Positions 1 through 7,535 of a stretch of DNA of 34,512 nt are shown one piece after another (position 1 is the first letter of the stretch; each line of letters opens with the position of its first letter). A program made the position numbers and the translations under genes. The notes under the pieces are model-generated. The model was given only the letters and a program-made list of their open reading frames with translations, was not told where the DNA came from and did no database searches. The stretch comes from Oscillospiraceae bacterium (lineage in GTDB: Bacteria; Bacillota; Clostridia; Oscillospirales; Oscillospiraceae): the NCBI GenBank assembly GCA_021203045.1, contig JAJQBY010000024.1, forward strand, positions 1 through 34,512, written 5' to 3'.

Positions 1-618
1 GGACAGTATCTGTATCACCCGGCGCAGCTCCCGCTGCCGTCCCACCACCGGGTCCAGCTTTCCCCGGGCGGCCAGCTCCGTCAGATCGCGGCTGTACTGG
101 TCCAGGGTCTTGGTCTCTATCCGCCGCCCGGCGGCGGACCGGGTCTGGCTTCCGCCGTCTCCTGCTCTGCCCCGGTATTCCGGGCCGGAAAATATATCCA
201 TCACATCTGTGTAAAGCCGGTCGGGATCGACGCCCGCCGCTTCCACCACGCGGGTGCCCGCGCAGTCGGACTGACGCAATATGCCCATGAGCAGATGCTC
301 TGTCCCCACAAAGCTGTGGCCCAGGCGGGCTGCGTCGGAGCAGGCCAGCTCTATGCTTTTTCTGGCTCTGGGGGTCAGGCCCTGGGCCGGCGGGCCCGGC
401 ACGCCCTGCCCCGCATTTTGGGTCACAAGCTCCGTTATGGACGCCTCCTCCATGCCGCAGCGCCGCATGACCCGGCAGGCCAGCCCGTCCCCCTCCCGCA
501 TCAGACCGATCAGCAGGTGCTCCGTGCCTACAAAGCTGTGGCCCAGGGTGCGGGATGCGTCCCATGCCTCCTCAATGGCCTTCTGCGCCAGCTTGGTAAA
601 TCGTTCCGAATGATTCAT
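1..618 (-). CDS. clpC: ATP-dependent Clp protease ATP-binding subunit ClpC (5' part, runs off window)
   Basis: This is the N-terminal part of a ClpC-type AAA+ unfoldase, which feeds proteins to ClpP and takes part in stress and quality control. The ATG is at 618, behind a TGGAGGCG ribosome site. About 206 residues are visible. Two Clp-N repeats can be read, each with the signature GHSFVGTEHLL (near residues 27 and 105). A linker follows, then the start of the first AAA+ domain with LDPVVGRQREL and RVIQILS just before the window edge. Walker A and everything after it lie outside. No McsA/McsB/CtsR genes are visible on the promoter side, so this is not the classical ctsR-mcsA-mcsB-clpC order; the next gene is a divergent ferredoxin. 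I saw no CtsR-type direct repeat upstream. ClpC rather than ClpB is favoured by the short, evenly spaced Clp-N repeats. Confidence 0.93.
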   Translation of the reverse strand, partial: MNHSERFTKLAQKAIEEAWDASRTLGHSFVGTEHLLIGLMREGDGLACRVMRRCGMEEASITELVTQNAGQGVPGPPAQGLTPRARKSIELACSDAARLGHSFVGTEHLLMGILRQSDCAGTRVVEAAGVDPDRLYTDVMDIFSGPEYRGRAGDGGSQTRSAAGRRIETKTLDQYSRDLTELAARGKLDPVVGRQRELRRVIQILS

Positions 619-639
619 ATAAACATCGCCTCCAGGGGG

Positions 640-707
640 ATTATAGCCGCCTGGAAAGAAATAAAAGCTCGAGTGAAGGTTGATTTTTCAGATTTTTATG
701 CTAATAT
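640..707. promoter_or_regulatory. Divergent promoter region between clpC and the ferredoxin gene
   Basis: On the minus strand a perfect TATAAT (640-645) lies just upstream of clpC; its -35 partner is poor, so that promoter may need an activator or be leaderless-like. On the plus strand TTGATT (680-685), a 16-base spacer and TAATAT (702-707) make a plausible sigma-A promoter for the ferredoxin. Both calls rest on consensus matching only. Confidence 0.45.
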
Positions 708-743
708 GTATATCGTACATCAGGATATGGAGGTAACATACTT

Positions 744-914
744 ATGGCTTACAAAATCACCGATGCTTGCATCTCCTGCGGCAGCTGCGCTGAGCAGTGC
801 CCCATGGAGGCCATCAGCGAGGGCGATGCACACTACGTCATCGACGAGGATAAGTGCATCAGCTGCGGCAGCTGCGCCGAGCAGTGCCCCATGAGCGCCA
901 TCGTAGAAGGATGA
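744..914 (+). CDS. 2x[4Fe-4S] ferredoxin, 56 aa
   Basis: A small clostridial-type ferredoxin, a soluble one-electron carrier for low-potential anaerobic metabolism. The start ATG at 744 follows GGAGG (729-733) and the stop is TGA at 912-914. The protein has two cluster-binding motifs of the form CISCGSCAEQCP, one in each half, i.e. C-x2-C-x2-C-x3-C twice with the following proline, as the family requires. The 13-residue core CISCGSCAEQCPM is identical in both halves, which is more symmetrical than usual. Length 56 is typical for this family. It has its own likely promoter upstream and stands alone; a possible client is the radical-type enzyme system encoded at 3979-8802, but nothing in the sequence links them directly. 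Confidence 0.95.
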   Translation: MAYKITDACISCGSCAEQCPMEAISEGDAHYVIDEDKCISCGSCAEQCPMSAIVEG

Positions 915-996
915 CGGTCTGACCGAGGAGGGCGGTATGCACCGGCATATCGCCCCTCTCCATATTTTGCCCCTGTTTCTGCAGAAGGGAGCCTTT

Positions 997-1694
997 ATGA
1001 AACAGCTTTGGTCAGGCGGGCCGGTCTATACGGACGACCCCGCCTTTAAAATAACCACCGATTCCGTGCTTCTGGCAAATTTTTCCGGCGGCGGGGAGTT
1101 CACCCGCTGTATGGATATGGGCTGCGGCGGCGGGCTGCTGTCCGTGCTGCTGCACCATTCCCGGCCGGAGGCCTATATGACAGCGTGGACGTGCGGCAGG
1201 CCGCCGTGGACGTGTGCCGGGACAATTACCGGGCCAACCGTATCCGGGGGCAGGTATCCTGCGTGGATCTGCGGCAGCACCGCGGCCTGGGTCAGGCGGG
1301 TGCCTATGATCTGGTGGTGTGCAATCCTCCGTATTATTACAGCGGCAAGCCCTCTCCGGATGGAGACAGAGCCGCCGCCCGCTCCGGCCTGAGCCCGGCC
1401 CAGTTTTCCGGGGCCGCCTCGTATTTATTGCGGAAAGGCGGTACCTTCTGCCTGGTTCACAAGCCGGAATATCTGACGGACATATTCGCCGCCATGCGCC
1501 TCGCGGATATCGAACCCAGGCGCCTGCAAATGGTGGTTCATAAGGTCGAAAGCGCTCCCTCCCTGGTGCTGATTGCCGGACGCAGGGGAGGACGGCCCGG
1601 CCTGGCCGCTCTGCCGACCCTGGTGCTCTGCAATGCCGACGGCACGCCCACCCAGGAGATACGGCGCATCTATCACATGCAATCCAGAACATAA
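997..1694 (+). pseudogene. trmN6: tRNA1(Val) (adenine-N6)-methyltransferase-like gene (TrmN6/YfiC, COG4123), split by a -1 frameshift
   Basis: Two overlapping frames together make one SAM-dependent methyltransferase of about 232 residues. The first frame starts at ATG 997 (GAAGGGA upstream) and carries the N-terminal QLWSGGPVYTDDPAFKITTDSVLLANF and the SAM-binding MDMGCGGGLLSVLL. The second frame, open from 1185, carries VDVRQAAVDVCRDN, the catalytic NPPYYYSG (an NPPY N6-adenine motif) and a normal C-terminus. The switch is needed around 1181-1185, where ACA-GC-GTG-GAC reads as ACA-GGC-GTG-GAC (Thr-Gly-Val-Asp) if one G is restored. The family modifies A37 of tRNA1(Val) in enterobacteria; the exact substrate here is unknown. 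The rest of both halves looks intact, so either a very recent mutation or a sequencing error is likely. Only 6 bases separate it from the permease gene downstream. Confidence 0.85.
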
Positions 1695-1700
1695 TATCCA

Positions 1701-2471
1701 ATGGCTTTTGATATTTTCATCTACATACTCGCAGGGCTGATCGCAGGCGTCCTGACCGGCTTTTCCGGCATATCCGCCGCCGTGGTGGTGACGCCGGCGC
1801 TGGTGGCGCTGTGCGGCTTCGACGCCTATGAGGCGGTGGGCATCGCCATGGCCTCCGATGTGATCGCCTCCGCGCTGACCTCGACCAGCTACGCAAGACA
1901 CGGCCATCTGCGCATCGGCGACGCCAAATGGCTGATGATCTCTGTGCTGGCCTTCACCCTGTTCGGAAGCTGGCTGGGAAACATCGTCCCCCATGACACA
2001 CTGGGCGATATCTCCGTTGTGCTGACGCCTCTGATGGGCATGAGGTTCCTGTTCTTTCCCCAGACGAATCTGAACCGGTTTTTCGACCATCTGGGCAAAA
2101 AGGCCATGTTTTGGGCGTCCATCATCAGCGGCGGAGTCATCGGCATCATCGCCGGCTTCGTGGGGGCCGGCGGGGGAGAGATGATGCTGCTGGTGCTGTC
2201 CACCCTGCTGTGCTATGAGGTAAAGGACTCTGTGGGCACCGGGGTGTTCATCATGACCTTCGTGGCCCTGGTGGGGTGTGCCAGCCATATCTATCTCGGC
2301 GGCTGGCCGGATACCACCGCCTTCATCATCTGCATTATCGGCAACGCCACCGGCGCCATTTTCGCCGCCCGCGTAGCCAACCGCCTCAACTCCGCCACCC
2401 TGAACCGCATCATTGGCGTCCTGCTGGTGGTGTCGGGGGTTATCATGTTCGTGGCGCACTTCTTTCTGTGA
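1701..2471 (+). CDS. Sulfite exporter TauE/SafE (TSUP) family membrane protein
   Basis: A 256-residue polytopic membrane protein of the TSUP family, whose members move small anions such as sulfite, sulfoacetate or related organosulfur compounds. About eight hydrophobic segments can be drawn. The N-terminal segment LAGLIAGVLTGFSGI followed by a threonine-proline kink (VVTPALVAL) and the repeated counterpart in the second half, GFVGAGGGEMMLLVLSTLL, are the two pseudo-symmetric TauE signatures. ATG at 1701 lies directly after the methyltransferase gene with a 6-base gap, so the two were probably co-transcribed. The transported substrate cannot be read from the sequence. Confidence 0.88.
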   Translation: MAFDIFIYILAGLIAGVLTGFSGISAAVVVTPALVALCGFDAYEAVGIAMASDVIASALTSTSYARHGHLRIGDAKWLMISVLAFTLFGSWLGNIVPHDTLGDISVVLTPLMGMRFLFFPQTNLNRFFDHLGKKAMFWASIISGGVIGIIAGFVGAGGGEMMLLVLSTLLCYEVKDSVGTGVFIMTFVALVGCASHIYLGGWPDTTAFIICIIGNATGAIFAARVANRLNSATLNRIIGVLLVVSGVIMFVAHFFL

Positions 2472-2498
2472 TACTGCGCAGCATATGCGCGCAAACCG

Positions 2499-2536
2499 AA
2501 ACGGGACTGTATCAGAGCCGATACAGTCCCGTTTTT
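2499..2536. terminator. Strong rho-independent terminator, probably bidirectional
   Basis: A perfect 15-base inverted repeat (2499-2513 and 2520-2534; arm AAACGGGACTGTATC) with a six-base loop, followed by T residues to 2536. The arm begins with AAA, so it also works in reverse. It lies between the convergent TauE-family gene and the flavodoxin gene and can end both transcripts. Confidence 0.93.
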
Positions 2537-2550
2537 CTGCTTGTTCGGTT

Positions 2551-2946
2551 TTATCCTGCGAACCGTTTTCCGAAGTCGGCGGCCTTTTTCAGGTCCGCCT
2601 CGGAGGGCTTGCCGCGGACATACAGAGTCTCCTCCTCCACGGGGATGCCCTTTTCCGTCAGCTTCTGGCGGAGAATATCCAGGGCGTGGCGGGACAGGAG
2701 TGCGGTGGAAAACAGCACCGCCCGCTGTGCCTGTCCTGCCGGGAGGGAGGCAAGATACTCCTTCAGCCGCTTGTCCAGCCCATAGGCGTAAAGCGCTCCG
2801 CCGATGAACAGCACGTCCGCCTTTTCCTCCAGCGCCGCTGCCGGCTGATCTACGGAAACGGCTTCTACCCCCGCGCCCTCCGCGATGGCCCGGGCCAGGG
2901 CCGCCGTGTTGCCGGAGCGGGAGTAATACCGGACCGCGGCCTTCAT
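2551..2946 (-). CDS. Flavodoxin-like FMN protein
   Basis: A short flavodoxin-fold protein of 131 residues, probably an FMN-binding soluble electron carrier or flavoprotein. The N-terminal MKAAVRYYSRSGNTAALARAIA contains the phosphate-binding loop (S-x-S/T-G-N-T) after the first beta strand, the position used by flavodoxins to hold FMN phosphate. A middle strand LFIGGALYAYGLDKRLKEYL corresponds to the second flavin-contact loop. Its ATG overlaps the DegV gene stop by four bases (ATGA at 2943-2946), so it is the second gene of a two-gene operon. It is somewhat shorter than typical flavodoxins (about 140-170). Redox partner unknown. Confidence 0.85.
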   Translation of the reverse strand: MKAAVRYYSRSGNTAALARAIAEGAGVEAVSVDQPAAALEEKADVLFIGGALYAYGLDKRLKEYLASLPAGQAQRAVLFSTALLSRHALDILRQKLTEKGIPVEEETLYVRGKPSEADLKKAADFGKRFAG

Positions 2947-3818
2947 TCCACGCCCTCCATGGGGACCAGGGGGATGATGCCGACGCCCAGGGCGCCCTCC
3001 GCCACATGGCAGGAGATGCTGATGGGCAGGGGGGCCTTTTCGACCGTGACGTCAGGGAAAGCTTCCGCCACGGCCAGACGCCAGGTCTCCCCCGCTTCCT
3101 CCGCGCCGGACCAGGTCGCCCGTATCTCCACGGGCCGGCCGGCAAAGCGGGTCTCCCGGTCGGTCTTGATGCCCTGAATCATGGTGTCCATGGCGGCCTT
3201 CATGCCACGGACCTTTTTATAGGCGTCCAGCTTGCCGCCCTGGATTTGCAGTACAGGCTTTATGTTCAGCACGGTGCCGATGGCGGCGCCGGCGGCGGTG
3301 ACACGGCCGCTCTTTTTCAGCAGCTCCAGGGTGTTCACCGTGACGTATATGCTGGCGTCCAGGCCGTCCCGCTCCATGACGCGGGCAATCTCCGCGGCGG
3401 GAACGCCATCGTCCGCCATGCGCTTGGCCTGTAGAGCGGCGGGACGCAGGGTGACGGCGATGCGCCGGTTGTTCACCACATAGACCCGGCCCGGATACTC
3501 CGCCGCGGCCAGGGCCGCCGCCGATTCATAGGAGGCGGAGAGACCGCTGGACATGGGCATATGTATCACCGCGTCGTGGTCCTCCAGGGCCTTGTCCCAG
3601 ATCTCCATCAGGTCGCCGGGGGCAGGCTGGGAGGAGCTGACGCTGGCTCCGTCCCGGAGACGCTGGAAAAATTCGTCATAGGTGATGGTGACACCCTCAA
3701 AATATGTCTCATCGTCCACGATGACAGGCATGGGGACCACATATATCCCCAGCGCGGCGGCCTCCTCGGTCAGGATGCCGCTGTTGGTATCGGTCACGAT
3801 GGCAGTTCTCTGTTTCAT
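2943..3818 (-). CDS. DegV family protein (fatty-acid-binding, FakB-like)
   Basis: A 291-residue DegV-fold protein. The family binds a fatty acid, and several members act as FakB, presenting it to the kinase FakA. Visible hallmarks are the N-terminal AIVTDTNSGI, the SSSQPAPGDLM loop (in the family the S-Q-P motif sits beside the bound carboxylate), MSSGLSASYESA, and NTLELLKKSGRV with AAIGTVLNIKPVL near the C-terminal third, all in the usual order. Length is normal. ATG at 3818. A TTGCCC-17-TATACT promoter lies upstream, and the flavodoxin gene follows with a four-base overlap. No fakA kinase gene is in the window, so use of exogenous fatty acids through this protein is inference. Confidence 0.93.
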   Translation of the reverse strand: MKQRTAIVTDTNSGILTEEAAALGIYVVPMPVIVDDETYFEGVTITYDEFFQRLRDGASVSSSQPAPGDLMEIWDKALEDHDAVIHMPMSSGLSASYESAAALAAAEYPGRVYVVNNRRIAVTLRPAALQAKRMADDGVPAAEIARVMERDGLDASIYVTVNTLELLKKSGRVTAAGAAIGTVLNIKPVLQIQGGKLDAYKKVRGMKAAMDTMIQGIKTDRETRFAGRPVEIRATWSGAEEAGETWRLAVAEAFPDVTVEKAPLPISISCHVAEGALGVGIIPLVPMEGVE

Positions 3819-3864
3819 AGGTTAAACCTTGCCCTTTCTCGGCTTTGTCTTTCTATTGACTATA

Positions 3865-3893
3865 AGTATAGCACAGCCTAACGCCGGGGGCAA
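3865..3893 (-). promoter_or_regulatory. Sigma-A promoter of the degV-flavodoxin operon
   Basis: Read on the minus strand: TTGCCC (3888-3893), a 17-base spacer and TATACT (3865-3870), starting transcription about 40 bases before the degV ATG. The rest of the 3819-3978 gap shows no convincing gene; GGAGCGCTCC and GC-rich stretches near 3910-3970 may help end the plsY transcript, but no clear T-tract hairpin was found. Confidence 0.6.
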
Positions 3894-3978
3894 GCGGACA
3901 AATGGAGGGTTTTGTCCAAAATACAACGGCGTTCCCGCGCCCGGCCGCACTGAGGAGCGCTCCCCGCATCGTATATTC

Positions 3979-4599
3979 TCACTCGGAAAAGGAAAACTTC
4001 GGCTCCTCATGCCGGATGAGCCGCCGGATGTTCTCCCGGTGGCGGAAGATGAGCAGTCCCATGGCCATCACGGAGATCACCATGACGGCGGGGGTCTGGA
4101 ACCCGAAGGCGGCCAGAGCGATGGGGAAGGCCACCGCGGCGCTCATGGTGGCGAGGGACATATAGCGGAAGCTGACCAGCAGAATCAGGGCCACCGCCGT
4201 GACGATAAGGCCCACCCGCCAGTCCACCAGCCAGGTATAGGCCCCGCCTACCAGGACGCACTTGCCGCCCTTGAAGCTGTACCACAGGGGATAGGCGTGG
4301 CCCAGCATGGCGGCGAAGCCGGCCACGGAAACGCCCACCTGCCACAGACCGAAAAATCCGCTGTATACAAGCCCGGCCGCCAGGCACGGAACCAGGGATT
4401 TTGCCACATCCAGCGCGAACACCAGCCAGGCGTACCGCCACCCGAAGTTTCGCCAGAAGTTGGTGAAGCCCGGGTTGCCGCTGCCCTTGGTGCGTATGTC
4501 GGTGTGATAAATGGCCTTGGAAAGCTCGATGGCCGGGTTGATGCTTGCAATCAGATAGCTCACGATGACCGTTAGGATATGCGCGACCCATATTCTCAT
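3979..4599 (-). CDS. plsY: Divergent PlsY-type glycerol-3-phosphate acyltransferase
   Basis: A 206-residue integral membrane protein of the PlsY family, which moves an acyl group from acyl-phosphate to glycerol-3-phosphate to give lysophosphatidate at the inner face of the membrane. Motif 1 is KGSGNPGFTNFWR (canonical GSGNxGxTN), motif 2 is GHAYPLWYSFKGGKCVLVGG and motif 3 is FRHRENIRRLIRHEE. Five to six hydrophobic segments are visible. Motif 2 carries Cys where the family normally has Gly/Ala after GGK and lacks the usual AT, and motif 3 ends HEE rather than the usual G-x-E, so this may be a specialised paralogue and not the housekeeping enzyme. The ATG overlaps the upstream activator gene by four bases, so it is the last gene of the operon at 8802-3979. 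That linkage points to glycerolipid chemistry for the whole operon. Confidence 0.88.
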   Translation of the reverse strand: MRIWVAHILTVIVSYLIASINPAIELSKAIYHTDIRTKGSGNPGFTNFWRNFGWRYAWLVFALDVAKSLVPCLAAGLVYSGFFGLWQVGVSVAGFAAMLGHAYPLWYSFKGGKCVLVGGAYTWLVDWRVGLIVTAVALILLVSFRYMSLATMSAAVAFPIALAAFGFQTPAVMVISVMAMGLLIFRHRENIRRLIRHEEPKFSFSE

Positions 4600-7535
4600 G
4601 CCGGATGGCTCCTCTCTCTGTCCTCGATGGCGGAGAACAGACTGCGCAGGCGGATGTTCACGGCCCCCATGTTGGATATCTCATCTATTTTTATCTGTGT
4701 GTATATCTTGCCGCTCTGCTCCAGAATGGCGCGGACCTCGTCCGTGGTGACGGCGTCCACCCCGCAGCCGAAGGACACGAGCTGCACGAGGTTGATATTC
4801 GCCTCCGGCGGAGCGCCGGCCACGAATTTTGCCGCCGCGTAGAGCCGGGCGTGATAGGTCCATTGGTTCCGCACGTCCACAGGGAAGGGCTGCACCAGAT
4901 GGCTCACGCTGTCCTCTGTCAGCACCACGGCCCCCAGACGGCAGATAAGCGTATGAACGCCGTGATTGATCTCCGGGTCCACATGATAGGGCCGCCCCGC
5001 CAGAACGATCACCGGCAGACCCTGGGATTTGGCGATGTCCAGGTATTCCTGCCCCTTCTGCCGCAGGTCGCGGAAGTATTGGTCATACGCCTCATAGGCC
5101 CGCTGAGCGGCGGGCTTTATGCTCTTTTTCGGCACGGCGGGGAAATATTTTTTCACGATTTCCCCCATGCGCCTGGTAAACTGCTTTCGGTCTGCGATGC
5201 TGACGAAATCGTCGATGAAGGTCGTCTCCCCCAGACGGGGGACGTTGATGCGCAGCACCTGGGGGTAATAGGCCACCACCGGGCAGTTGAAGTGATTGAC
5301 GCCCAGGCCCTCCTCCGCGTTGTAGCTCATGTCGGGATAGAAGATGGCGTCCGGCTGCTGGTCCAGCAGGGCCTCCATATGACCGTGCATCAGCTTGGCG
5401 GGATAGCAGGCCGTATCCGAGGGGATGGTATACTGTCCCCGGAGATACAGCTCCCTGGTGGACAGGGGAGACACGATGACGTTGAAGCCCAGAGCCTCCC
5501 AGAAGGTGCGCCAGAAGGGGAGAAGCTCATAGAAATTCAGCCCCAGGGGTATGCCGATGGTGGGCTTTGCCGGGTCCCGGGCTCCGTCCTGGTATTTTTC
5601 CAGAAGGGAGAGCTTGTAGTCGTAGAGGTCATAATGGGCCGTCTGCTCCGGCTTGCCGGAAACAGGCCGGTCGCAGCGGTTGCCGGCGATGAAGCGGCGG
5701 CCGCCGCCGAAGTCGTTGACGGTCAGGTTGCAGTGGTTGCCGCAGCCGGAGCAGGTCACGGCCTTGACGTTATGGGTGAAGCGCTCCAGCTCCTCTGCCG
5801 ACAGCACCGCCTTATGGGGACCGGTGTCGTGGGCCAGGGCGTACAGGGCCGCGCCGTAAGCGCCCATCAGGGCCGCATAGCCGGGACGGACCACCTGACG
5901 GCCGGTCTCCCGCTCAAAGGCCCGGAGGACGGCGTCGTTCAGAAACGTGCCCCCCTGCACCACGATGTGCTTGCCGAGGGATTCCGCGTTGGCGCAGCGG
6001 ATGACCTTATACAGGGCGTTTTTCACCACGCTGATGGAAAGCCCGGCGGCGATGTCCTCTACCGTGGCCCCGTCCTTCTGGGCCTGCTTGACGGAGCTGT
6101 TCATGAATACGGTGCAGCGGGAGCCGAGGCCCACCGGCTTTTTGGCGAACAGGCCGAGCCGGGCGAACTCAGCCGGACTGTAGCCCAGGGCGCCGGCAAA
6201 GGTTTGCAAAAAGGAGCCGCAGCCGGAGGAGCAGGCCTCGTTGAGATAAATGCTGTCGATGGCCCCGTTTCGTATCTGAAAGCACTTGATGTCCTGGCCT
6301 CCGATATCCAGGATGAAATCTACCTCCGGCAGAAATTTTTTCGCCGCCGTATAATGGGCCACGGTCTCCACCAGACCCCGGTCTATCCCGAAGGCGTTGC
6401 GGATGATGTCCTCTCCATAGCCGGTGACGGCGGAGGCGCGGATCTCTATATCCGGAAAATCCCGGTACAGCTTTGTGAGGTAATCCCGGATGATGGGGAT
6501 GGGGTTTCCGTTATTGGGCGTATAGAAGGGGCGGAGGATGTTGCCCTCTCCGTCGCACAGCAGAGCCTTCACCGTGGTGGAGCCTGCGTCTATGCCGAGA
6601 TACATGGGCCCGCTGGGGGCGTCTGTCTGACGGATGCCCTCGGACGCCGCCCGATGCCGGGCGGTGAAGGCGTCGTATTCCTCCTGGCTTTCAAACAGGG
6701 GAGGGCAGGAGGTATACTGTCCGGCCCGGCTGCGGTGCTGAAGCCGCTGGATAAGCTCGTCCAGGGGCTGGGCCTGGCCGGTCCCGGCGAAGGCTGCCCC
6801 CATGGCTACATAGTAAAGAGCGTTTTCCGGGCAGAGGCCCTCCGTTTGAAGGACCTGGTCGAAGCTCTTTCGCAGCTCCGGGATATAGGTCAGCGGACCG
6901 CCCAGATAGAGGATATTCCCCTTGATCTCCCGCCCCTGGGCAAGACCGGCGATGGTCTGATTCACCACGGCGTAGAAGATGCTGGCGCAAACGTCCTCCT
7001 TCCTGGCTCCCTGGTTCAAAAGGGGCTGGATATCGCTTTTGGCGAAAACGCCGCAGCGGGAGGCGATGGTATAGAGCTTTTCGTGCCGGGCGGCCATGCC
7101 GTCCATGTCGTCGATGGATATCTCCATCAGGGCGGCCATCTGGTCGATAAAGGCCCCGGTGCCGCCGGCGCAGGTGCCGTTCATGCGCATCTCAAAGCCA
7201 CCGGTGAGAAAGAGGATCTTGGCGTCCTCGCCTCCCAGCTCGATGACCACGTCCGTTCCGGGGGCCAGACGGCCCACGGCCACCCGCTCTGCGTATACCT
7301 CCTGGACGAAGGGCAGATCTGCCTCCTCTGCAAGGCCCATACCGGCGGAGCCGGAGAGGGAAACCTCCATGCTCTCCCCCGGAAACTGCTCCGCCACCTG
7401 GCGCAGCAGCTCACCCAGCCGCTGATCGATCTTGGAGTAGTGCCGCATATACCGGGCGAAGCGCAGCTCGCCCGCTTCGTCCACCACCGCGCATTTCAGG
7501 GTGGTGGAGCCGACGTCAACACCCAACCGCTTCAT
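4596..7535 (-). CDS. Double-ASKHA / DUF2229 acyl-CoA dehydratase activator (PlsA-like plasmalogen synthase component)
   Basis: A 979-residue protein of the BadF/BadG/HgdC activator family. These are iron-sulfur ATPases that push an electron, with ATP hydrolysis, onto a partner reductase. There are two ASKHA nucleotide-binding domains. The first begins GVDVGSTTLKCAVVD and has cluster-ligand-type cysteines in GTCAGGTG (about 122) and SRCGVFAKSD (about 161). The second begins LGIDAGSTTVKALL near 313, with NEACSSGCGSF (435/439) and SRCTVFMNSS (474). A cysteine patch CSGCGNHC (595-602) and a DUF2229 domain (about 658-880) follow. In many gut Firmicutes these domains are fused to the HgdB-like reductase; here the reductase is a separate gene just upstream with a 20-base overlap. 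The two-gene plasmalogen synthase operon of Clostridium perfringens (named plsA/plsR) has this type of composition, which fits the adjoining plsY. Function is inferred; a 2-hydroxyacyl-CoA or other reductase role is the alternative. Confidence 0.87.
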   Translation of the reverse strand: MKRLGVDVGSTTLKCAVVDEAGELRFARYMRHYSKIDQRLGELLRQVAEQFPGESMEVSLSGSAGMGLAEEADLPFVQEVYAERVAVGRLAPGTDVVIELGGEDAKILFLTGGFEMRMNGTCAGGTGAFIDQMAALMEISIDDMDGMAARHEKLYTIASRCGVFAKSDIQPLLNQGARKEDVCASIFYAVVNQTIAGLAQGREIKGNILYLGGPLTYIPELRKSFDQVLQTEGLCPENALYYVAMGAAFAGTGQAQPLDELIQRLQHRSRAGQYTSCPPLFESQEEYDAFTARHRAASEGIRQTDAPSGPMYLGIDAGSTTVKALLCDGEGNILRPFYTPNNGNPIPIIRDYLTKLYRDFPDIEIRASAVTGYGEDIIRNAFGIDRGLVETVAHYTAAKKFLPEVDFILDIGGQDIKCFQIRNGAIDSIYLNEACSSGCGSFLQTFAGALGYSPAEFARLGLFAKKPVGLGSRCTVFMNSSVKQAQKDGATVEDIAAGLSISVVKNALYKVIRCANAESLGKHIVVQGGTFLNDAVLRAFERETGRQVVRPGYAALMGAYGAALYALAHDTGPHKAVLSAEELERFTHNVKAVTCSGCGNHCNLTVNDFGGGRRFIAGNRCDRPVSGKPEQTAHYDLYDYKLSLLEKYQDGARDPAKPTIGIPLGLNFYELLPFWRTFWEALGFNVIVSPLSTRELYLRGQYTIPSDTACYPAKLMHGHMEALLDQQPDAIFYPDMSYNAEEGLGVNHFNCPVVAYYPQVLRINVPRLGETTFIDDFVSIADRKQFTRRMGEIVKKYFPAVPKKSIKPAAQRAYEAYDQYFRDLRQKGQEYLDIAKSQGLPVIVLAGRPYHVDPEINHGVHTLICRLGAVVLTEDSVSHLVQPFPVDVRNQWTYHARLYAAAKFVAGAPPEANINLVQLVSFGCGVDAVTTDEVRAILEQSGKIYTQIKIDEISNMGAVNIRLRSLFSAIEDRERSHPA

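Noticed and set aside
3829..4575. Plus-strand 248-codon frame opposite plsY
   Set aside because: Antisense shadow, Gly/His-rich, no domain; plsY on the other strand has all three family motifs.
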